Of a DNA stretch of 34,520 nt, positions 30,584 to 34,520 are shown in pieces. Source of the stretch: a virus; the IMG/VR virus record IMGVR_UViG_3300049847_000077, positions 1 to 34,520 of that record; one strand, 5' to 3'. Each line of letters opens with the position of its first letter. Within the stretch, counting starts at the first letter, position 1. Both the position numbers and the translations under genes were made by a program. The notes under the pieces are model-generated. The model did no database searches. It was not told the origin of the DNA and worked only from the letters and a program-made list of their open reading frames with translations.

Positions 30584-31914
30584 GATAATTTCTTCCTCGC
30601 TGGCTTTGTTTCACTTCCAGACATTGGCCGGTCATCTGGTATCGGCGCATCGATGAACTTGGCGTATTCACCAAGCCACCCGCATTGGATCGTCTCACGT
30701 GGCCCCATGCGGTTTTTAGCAATGATGATTTCTGTCTCTGTCTGGTTTAATCGGTCGTCGTAATAGCCTGGGCGGTGAATCAACAAAACCATGTCGGCAT
30801 CTTCTTCAACGCTCCCACTGTCTTTCAGGTCGTGAAGTTGTGGCCGTCTACCCTCTTGCGCTGTATTTCGATTCAGTTGGTGCAATAACACGATAGGTAT
30901 TTGCAGCTCTTTTGCCAGCGACTTAAGCGCCTTTGTGATGTCTCCATACCCTTCAGTCCTGCGCTCCTTGTTGTGCTTGATGTGTGATAGCTGGTCAATC
31001 ACTAACAGCCTTAACCCGTGCCTTGCTTTGTGCTGCTTTGCTTTTGCGCGGATTTGCTGAACCGTAACGCTGCTTTGATCGTCGATATGGATCTTAGATT
31101 GATATAACTTGCCTAAACCTAAATTCATCCGGTCATATTCGAGTTCATACATTGGCTTGCCGTGTACTAAGTTCATCAATGGCACGCAAGCAATATTTGA
31201 TAAAATACGCAGCCCTATTTGCTCTTCGCTCATCTCAAGGCTGTTGATTAAAACTGGTATGCCATCGCGTTCGTTAGCAGTGCCCATCTGAATAGCAAAA
31301 CTTGTTTTACCCATCGAACTGCGGCCAGCAACAATAATTAGATCACCTGGCTGCATTCCTTGGGTCGCTCGGTCTACTGGTTCAATTCCAGTAGATAGCC
31401 CTGATATTCTATCGTCACCCGTTTTCATCTTCTCCATCATCACTTCAATGGCGTCAACCATAACGTCTTTTATGTGTCTAGCCTCTCGGTCTACCGCGTG
31501 AGATGAAAGGTTTAAAAGTATGTTTTGGCATTTGTCTAGCTTTTCCTCAACAGAAAGCCCGTCATCGGTTTTTGATAGCTCACCAATGGCAACACTCACG
31601 GCTTTGATGTTGCGCAGCGTAGCGGCTGTTTTTATGGCCTTGGCGTGGCTTTTAACCGTGGCCTTTGACAGTGGCGCAACCATTGCCCAGTTAACAACCT
31701 CTGACAATGGTATTGAAAGCGTGTTGTAAATTAGAAGCGCATCAGCGTGGCGACCATCTTCAAGCGTTTTGCAAATGAAAGACCAAACCGACTTGTTTTC
31801 TGCATACCAGAAGTCATCAGCGCTTAAGCCTTCAACGTCGTCTACTGAAAGTTTGTGGTTGTTTAGAAATGCGCCGATAACCGATATTTCTAGTTTTAAC
31901 TGTTTTTCATCCAT
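30580..31914 (-). CDS. dnaB: Replicative DNA helicase, DnaB-like
   Basis: 444 residues. N-terminal helical domain (ISVIGAFLNNHKLSVDDVEG), then the RecA-like motor: Walker A AGRSSMGKT at 196-204, NSLEMS near 224-229, Walker B LLVID at 303-307, LHQLNR at 344-349, SGSVEEDADMVLLIHRPGYY at 366-385 and KNRMGP at 400-405, which holds the usual arginine-finger region. It unwinds DNA ahead of the phage fork, loaded by the product of the gene just upstream. That gene overlaps its start by eight bases. Confidence 0.9.
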   Translation of the reverse strand: MDEKQLKLEISVIGAFLNNHKLSVDDVEGLSADDFWYAENKSVWSFICKTLEDGRHADALLIYNTLSIPLSEVVNWAMVAPLSKATVKSHAKAIKTAATLRNIKAVSVAIGELSKTDDGLSVEEKLDKCQNILLNLSSHAVDREARHIKDVMVDAIEVMMEKMKTGDDRISGLSTGIEPVDRATQGMQPGDLIIVAGRSSMGKTSFAIQMGTANERDGIPVLINSLEMSEEQIGLRILSNIACVPLMNLVHGKPMYELEYDRMNLGLGKLYQSKIHIDDQSSVTVQQIRAKAKQHKARHGLRLLVIDQLSHIKHNKERRTEGYGDITKALKSLAKELQIPIVLLHQLNRNTAQEGRRPQLHDLKDSGSVEEDADMVLLIHRPGYYDDRLNQTETEIIIAKNRMGPRETIQCGWLGEYAKFIDAPIPDDRPMSGSETKPARKKLS

Positions 31915-32635
31915 TTAGGATCTCCATTTGAATCATTATCCCTGCGTCTGTCAGATACCACTCTTTGGTTGTGTGGTTGATCCTGTAAACGTCTAACCAT
32001 CCTGGATTATCAATGTAGTTCCTAAACGTTTGTAGCCAGTCCCTTTGTTTCTTGCTTGCTGCTATTGCTCGTCGTTTAAAACTTAGCCATGCAATGACTA
32101 TGAACTCTTCTGGTATTCCTGCTGTTTTTGCTTTGGTGTATACGCTGTCATCCTCTGGTACTCCACCGCCTGAATCTATCCATTCTGTGATGGTTTGTTC
32201 TTGTTTTTTGGTTTTGACTTGCTTTGGCTTTTCATCTGTTTGCGCTATATGTTGTTTTGTATTCTTTGTAGTAGTCTCTGTTCTTATATACATTTCCCCA
32301 TTTTGAGGTGATGTACATTCCCCCAATTTGGGGTAATCGATACGGTAATAAAGCGTTCTAGTGAACTTGTCTTTACTTAGGTTTTCAGCAACTAAAAAAC
32401 CTTTGTCGCGTAGTGATTTCAATGTTCTTTCTACGGTATTAACACTGAAAAACGGAAATTGCTCCTGCCATTGATCTAGCGTGTTAAACACCCATACAAA
32501 ACCGTTTATCTCGTTCTTACTAACTGTTAGCCAGTAATGAACCTGTTGCAACACAATCGCCTCATTTACCCCTATAGCCACGGCCAGCGATGGCTGAAAC
32601 ATTAACGGGCTCTCGTTGATTAACATGCGGCTCAT
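31907..32635 (-). CDS. Replication initiator/helicase loader, O-like
   Basis: 242 residues. The N-terminal domain MFQPSLAVAIGVNEAIVLQQ, then VHYWLTVSKNEING, and NTVERTLKSLRDKGFLVAEN make a winged-helix DNA-binding unit typical of phage initiators. The C-terminal part (RDWLQTFRNYIDNPGWLDVY) is the helicase-binding part expected beside a DnaB gene. The linker contains YPKLGECTSPQNGEMY, encoded by iteron-like DNA repeats, as in lambda O where the origin lies inside the gene. The start overlaps the preceding gene (ATG inside its last codons). Confidence 0.78.
   Translation of the reverse strand: MSRMLINESPLMFQPSLAVAIGVNEAIVLQQVHYWLTVSKNEINGFVWVFNTLDQWQEQFPFFSVNTVERTLKSLRDKGFLVAENLSKDKFTRTLYYRIDYPKLGECTSPQNGEMYIRTETTTKNTKQHIAQTDEKPKQVKTKKQEQTITEWIDSGGGVPEDDSVYTKAKTAGIPEEFIVIAWLSFKRRAIAASKKQRDWLQTFRNYIDNPGWLDVYRINHTTKEWYLTDAGIMIQMEILNG
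32289..32337. repeat. Two iteron-like repeats inside the initiator gene, candidate replication origin
   Basis: Two 24-bp direct repeats (32289-32312 and 32314-32337) with 20 of 24 bases identical, at a 25-bp period. The second holds the perfect inverted repeat CCCCAATTTGGGG (32321-32333), the first an imperfect version. The period is not a multiple of three, so the copies are read in different protein frames and cannot be kept by protein selection alone. AT-rich DNA (about 32245-32290) lies beside them, as in lambda-type origins. Confidence 0.6.
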
Positions 32636-32859
32636 AATATTACCCCGCGTTTCAGCCAGCCTAGTTCAATAGCGTGCTCAACCTCACTTACAACAACATG
32701 CGTGCCTAGTGATGAGTAACGAGCTAATTCGTTATAAGTAGTTTCTTCACATTCACCATTAGCATTGGTAAGCGCACCAATTACTAACAAAATTAGCTTT
32801 GTATTTGATGGCAATCCACTTTCTAAAACCTTGGCTTCATATGTTCTGTTGTCGCTCAT
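32632..32859 (-). CDS. Small winged-helix/HTH candidate, 75 aa
   Basis: ATG 32859 is chosen for GGGAG eight bases upstream and for its ATGA overlap with the preceding gene. The sequence includes KLILLVIGALTNANGECEET, then ELARYSSLGTHVVVSEVEHA and IELGWLKRGVIL, which looks like a winged helix whose recognition helix is STHxVVSEVEHAIEL-like. It overlaps the start of the O-like gene by four bases. It could be a small regulator or accessory to the initiator. Confidence 0.6.
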   Translation of the reverse strand: MSDNRTYEAKVLESGLPSNTKLILLVIGALTNANGECEETTYNELARYSSLGTHVVVSEVEHAIELGWLKRGVIL

Positions 32860-32984
32860 ATACCGCACTCCCGTGCAATACGTTTGATAGCTGCTTCGTA
32901 TTGTTCTGGTGTTGAACCTGGATTTTTAGCGATCCATTCGTTTTTAAGTCTTTTGTACTCAAGATAAACTTTAAGTATTGCCAT
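32856..32984 (-). CDS. Small phage protein, 42 aa
   Basis: ATG 32984 is chosen for TTGGAG eight bases upstream; the open frame further up is only the leader element. Sequence AILKVYLEYKRLKNEWIAKN then PGSTPEQYEAAIKRIARECGI: helical throughout. First gene after leader element A and coupled to the winged-helix gene by ATGA. Function unknown. Confidence 0.6.
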   Translation of the reverse strand: MAILKVYLEYKRLKNEWIAKNPGSTPEQYEAAIKRIARECGI

Positions 32985-32999
32985 GTGAAAACTCCAAAT

Positions 33000-33104
33000 A
33001 AAAAAGCCACTTAGTTGATCGGAGGGATACCCGTTATGTGTACGCAAGAGTTGACACAAAACGAGACCGATCATCTAAGTGGCCTGTTTAGTCTCTTATG
33101 CGTA
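33000..33104 (-). ncRNA. Attenuator-like or pseudoknot leader element A
   Basis: On the - strand: upstream segment TACGCATAAGAG (33104-33093); stem arm GCCACTTAGATGATCGG (33083-33067); loop of 44 bases containing CTCTTGCGTA (33050-33041), which pairs with the upstream segment over 10 bp with a 2-base bulge; arm CCGATCAACTAAGTGGC (33022-33006) pairing at 16 of 17 positions; then TTTTTTATTTGGAG leading into ATG 32984. Shares with element B the order anti-segment, arm, complementary loop, arm, T run, ribosome site, although the sequences are unrelated. Confidence 0.55.
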
Positions 33105-33122
33105 AGTTGCCCATCCCGTCCC

Positions 33123-33136
33123 CACGGGTGATGCGA
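33123..33136 (-). other. Short GC hairpin in the leader of the replication genes
   Basis: CCCGT, loop GGGG, ACGGG on the - strand (33136-33123), upstream of leader element A. No T run follows. It may be part of the same structured leader. Confidence 0.35.
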
Positions 33137-33161
33137 GCAAGTTAAATATTAGCGTAAAAAG

Positions 33162-33779
33162 TTACAGAATTCCACCCCATTGTTCAGCCATTGCGTTTGC
33201 AATTCCTTGAAACGTGCGTGACCGTTCTTTCCATCGATCTTCACTGGGTGCTAGTTTGTTTTGTCCGCTGTCGGTTTGATTTCCCCATCGCGGTTTGCCA
33301 TCAACAAAACGCGGCTCAACAAATCCAGTTGATTTTAGTGTCAGCAAGTTTTTTAGCCATAAGCATGTTTTCTTGCTGGCATCTTCACCAAAGTTATACG
33401 GCTGAATAACTTGATTTGGCTTGCGAATCTGCGAGCTAATGCAACTAACAGGATTTTCAATTGCAATGCGGTGTATAGGCGCAGCCATCAATCTGCGGAC
33501 AAAATCTAGCGCTTCTTCTGTTAGCTCTGCGCGGGGTCGTCCATCAACCATCGCGCCGCGCGTATTCCAATGCAGCCCTGACACGCTAAGATACGTACAT
33601 GGCGGGTGCGCAATCATTAAATCCCACTGCTGATCCAGTAAATCGAAAACGTCACCCTGGTAGTGGTACGGGCTATCATCTTCACTTGGCAATAGATCAC
33701 ATGACAAAACATCATGACCACGCTGCATAAATGCGTTGCGAACTCTGCCACTGTATTCGCAAGCAACTAATACCCTCAT
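33162..33779 (-). CDS. Cytosine-C5 DNA methyltransferase-like protein
   Basis: 205 residues. MRVLVACEYSGRVRNAFMQR supplies a motif I-like SAM-binding loop, AHPPCTYLSVSG has the PC dipeptide of C5 motif IV at 60-61, and IAIENPVSC (105-113) resembles the ENV motif VI. The later SKKTCLWLKNLL and RTFQGIANAMAEQW are conserved in this small phage family. A full target-recognition domain is missing, so activity and specificity are uncertain. It starts in an ATGA overlap with the Cro-like gene, so it is made early. A role in protecting phage DNA from restriction is an inference. Confidence 0.75.
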   Translation of the reverse strand: MRVLVACEYSGRVRNAFMQRGHDVLSCDLLPSEDDSPYHYQGDVFDLLDQQWDLMIAHPPCTYLSVSGLHWNTRGAMVDGRPRAELTEEALDFVRRLMAAPIHRIAIENPVSCISSQIRKPNQVIQPYNFGEDASKKTCLWLKNLLTLKSTGFVEPRFVDGKPRWGNQTDSGQNKLAPSEDRWKERSRTFQGIANAMAEQWGGIL

Positions 33780-33976
33780 AGCACGCCACCTGCTTTGAAC
33801 AATTTGCGAAAGCGCAGGCACAAATACAAATTTGCATATTTTGGAATGCCTTTACGCCGCCAGTGCGATACATCCGATTCACCGCAATCAAGGATTTCTG
33901 CGACCTTGCGTGTACCTCCAAGCAGGTCGATCTTACGGCTGGCGTCTGTTTGTGTAATGAGTGCGTCTGATTTCAT
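33776..33976 (-). CDS. Cro-like transcriptional regulator
   Basis: 66 residues from ATG 33976, chosen because CGAGGA lies eight bases upstream; the upstream open frame covers the promoter. ITQTDASRKIDLLGGTRKVA, then EILDCGESDVSHWRRKGIPK contains the helix-turn-helix expected for Cro-type phage proteins (GGTRKVAEIL - DCGESDVSHW). The end FKAGGVL is short. It probably binds the TTTGC palindromes in the adjacent control region and adjusts both divergent promoters. No CI-type partner is present in the window. Confidence 0.75.
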   Translation of the reverse strand: MKSDALITQTDASRKIDLLGGTRKVAEILDCGESDVSHWRRKGIPKYANLYLCLRFRKLFKAGGVL

Positions 33977-34003
33977 GTAGTGTTCCTCGGTTAAGATTCT
34001 CAC

Positions 34004-34032
34004 AGTGTATTTTGTTTTACAGCAAACTGCAA
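34004..34032 (-). promoter_or_regulatory. Promoter candidate for the - strand early block
   Basis: On the - strand: TTGCAG (34032-34027), 17-base spacer, TACACT (34009-34004), about 27 bases before ATG 33976. Match to consensus is moderate, but spacing and position before the Cro-like gene fit. Confidence 0.45.
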
Positions 34033-34040
34033 GCATTGTT

Positions 34041-34052
34041 TATTTGCAAATA
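34041..34052. promoter_or_regulatory. Operator candidate, perfect 12-bp palindrome TATTTGCAAATA
   Basis: A perfect palindrome between the two divergent promoter candidates. A second, overlapping palindrome CAAATATTTG lies at 34047-34056. Related partial sites are AGTTTGCATAAA (34067-34078, next to the + promoter -10) and, on the - strand, AGTTTGCTGTAA (34026-34015, inside the - promoter). Likely targets of the Cro-like protein. Confidence 0.5.
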
Positions 34053-34056
34053 TTTG

Positions 34057-34085
34057 TTGACTTGTGAGTTTGCATAAATTAAAGT
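34057..34085 (+). promoter_or_regulatory. Promoter for the + strand block
   Basis: TTGACT (34057-34062), exact 17-base spacer, TAAAGT (34080-34085), about 39 bases before ATG 34125. The -35 box matches five of six consensus bases. The palindromic operator candidates lie immediately upstream. Confidence 0.6.
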
Positions 34086-34124
34086 TGCCGAACTGAAACA
34101 AAACACGAAACGAAGGGGATTTAA

Positions 34125-34520
34125 ATGAGTGAAGAAAACAAGAAGTACAAGTTAGTTGAATCTGACATTGCTGGGTTATTCCGCGTTGTTGCGCTTGTGT
34201 CGTTTGGAGTTGTTAGCGCTGGAGAACAAGGCGGGTATGTTGAGTCGGAAAGCAATTTATCTATCTCTGGCGATGCGTGGGTCTCTGGCGATGCGCAGGT
34301 CTATGGCAATGCGCGGGTCTATGGCAATGCGCGGGTCTATGGCAATGCGCGGGTCTATGGCAATGCGCAGGTCTATGGCAATGCGCAGGTCTATGGCAAT
34401 GCGCGTGTCTCTGGCGATGCGCGGGTCTATGGCAATGCGCAGGTCTATGGCAATGCGCAGGTCTATGGCAATGCGCAGGTCTATGGCAATGCGCGGGTCT
34501 ATGGCAATGCGCTGGTCTAT
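34125..34520 (+). CDS. Hexapeptide-repeat (VYGNAR) phage protein, 5' part, runs off the window end
   Basis: First gene of the + strand block, 132 codons to the window end with no stop. ATG 34125 is preceded by AAGGGG at the usual distance. Residues 1-45 form a non-repetitive head including [14 protein letters not shown]. From 34263 there are 14 six-residue units of the type VYGNAR or VSGDAR plus a partial one. This head plus (V-[YS]-G-[ND]-A-x)n layout is known from many phage and prophage proteins and predicts a left-handed parallel beta-helix related to bacterial transferase hexapeptide folds. Function is unknown. The gene continues at the window start (positions 2-427) if the ends are joined through their shared GGTCTAT. 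It is divergent from the Cro-like gene and reads from the promoter in the control region. Confidence 0.85.
   Translation, partial: MSEENKKYKLVESDIAGLFRVVALVSFGVVSAGEQGGYVESESNLSISGDAWVSGDAQVYGNARVYGNARVYGNARVYGNAQVYGNAQVYGNARVSGDARVYGNAQVYGNAQVYGNAQVYGNARVYGNALVY
34263..34520 (+). repeat. 18-bp coding tandem repeat, right part (14 units plus 6 bases)
   Basis: The same 18-bp unit as at the window start, 14 full units followed by GTCTAT. The first unit differs most (ISGDAW). The last bases GGTCTAT are identical to the first seven bases of the window, so the two arrays are one array cut by assembly. Confidence 0.95.

Noticed and set aside
28891-33104. Elements A and B as retron msr-msd RNA or a diversity-generating retroelement
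   Set aside because: No reverse transcriptase gene or template/variable repeat pair is visible in the window.
33777-34036. Longer Cro-like protein starting at 34036
   Set aside because: The extra residues cover the promoter and operator candidates, and ATG 33976 has a good ribosome site.

Overview
The window looks like the essentially complete genome of a tailed, short-tailed (podovirus-type) phage of a Gram-negative host. This rests on a large terminase, a portal of about 710 residues, scaffold, HK97-like capsid protein, a gp10-like tail protein, large internal proteins, a tailspike, and a lysis cassette with an Rz/Rz1-type spanin pair whose Rz1 is a lipoprotein. No integrase, excisionase or CI-type repressor is visible; a 66-residue Cro-like protein is the only regulator of that kind. 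Base composition is moderate (about 45% GC by eye) except for a clearly AT-richer tailspike gene. Both ends of the window fall inside the same 18-bp tandem-repeat gene and can be merged in frame through a shared 7-base end, so the molecule is probably circular or circularly permuted and was cut by assembly in the repeat.

Layout. (1) A + strand accessory/early block starts at a promoter near 34,057-34,085, crosses the window ends and runs to 4,235: hexapeptide-repeat protein, ERF annealing protein, Gp157-like protein, C4 zinc-finger protein, and a string of small unknown and membrane proteins. (2) A - strand lysis cassette (4,154-5,743) holds two small membrane proteins (holin candidates), an M15 L-Ala-D-Glu peptidase endolysin, i-spanin and o-spanin. 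It meets block 1 tail to tail with an 82-bp antisense overlap. (3) A - strand virion block (5,767-24,084) encodes, in transcription order, TerS, TerL, an unknown beta-rich protein, portal, zinc-ribbon protein, a small protein, scaffold, major capsid, decoration-like protein, a coiled-coil protein, adaptor-like protein, gp10-like tail protein, GNAT acetyltransferase, an S74-domain protein, two large internal-virion candidates and the tailspike. (4) A 347-base stretch (24,450-24,796) upstream of the terminase genes has several inverted repeats and only broken or tiny frames. (5) A - strand early block (24,797-33,976) is read from the Cro-like gene: Cro-like, cytosine-methyltransferase-like, a 42-residue protein, a winged-helix candidate, an O-like initiator with iteron-like repeats inside it, DnaB-like helicase, small genes, YbcO-like nuclease, a helicase-methyltransferase fusion, a small HTH protein and a DUF1064 nuclease-like protein.

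Working together. The divergent control region at 33,977-34,124 has two promoter-like sites around palindromic TTTGC sites, as expected for a Cro-like switch. The - strand early transcript then passes two elements of the same unusual design (33,000-33,104 and 28,891-28,994). Each has a long stem followed by six T residues, and an upstream segment complementary to the stem's loop. I read them as candidate transcription attenuators or pseudoknots, one ahead of the replication genes and one ahead of the helicase-methyltransferase gene. These two elements, the out-of-frame iterons in the initiator gene and the helicase-methyltransferase fusion are the most interesting content.
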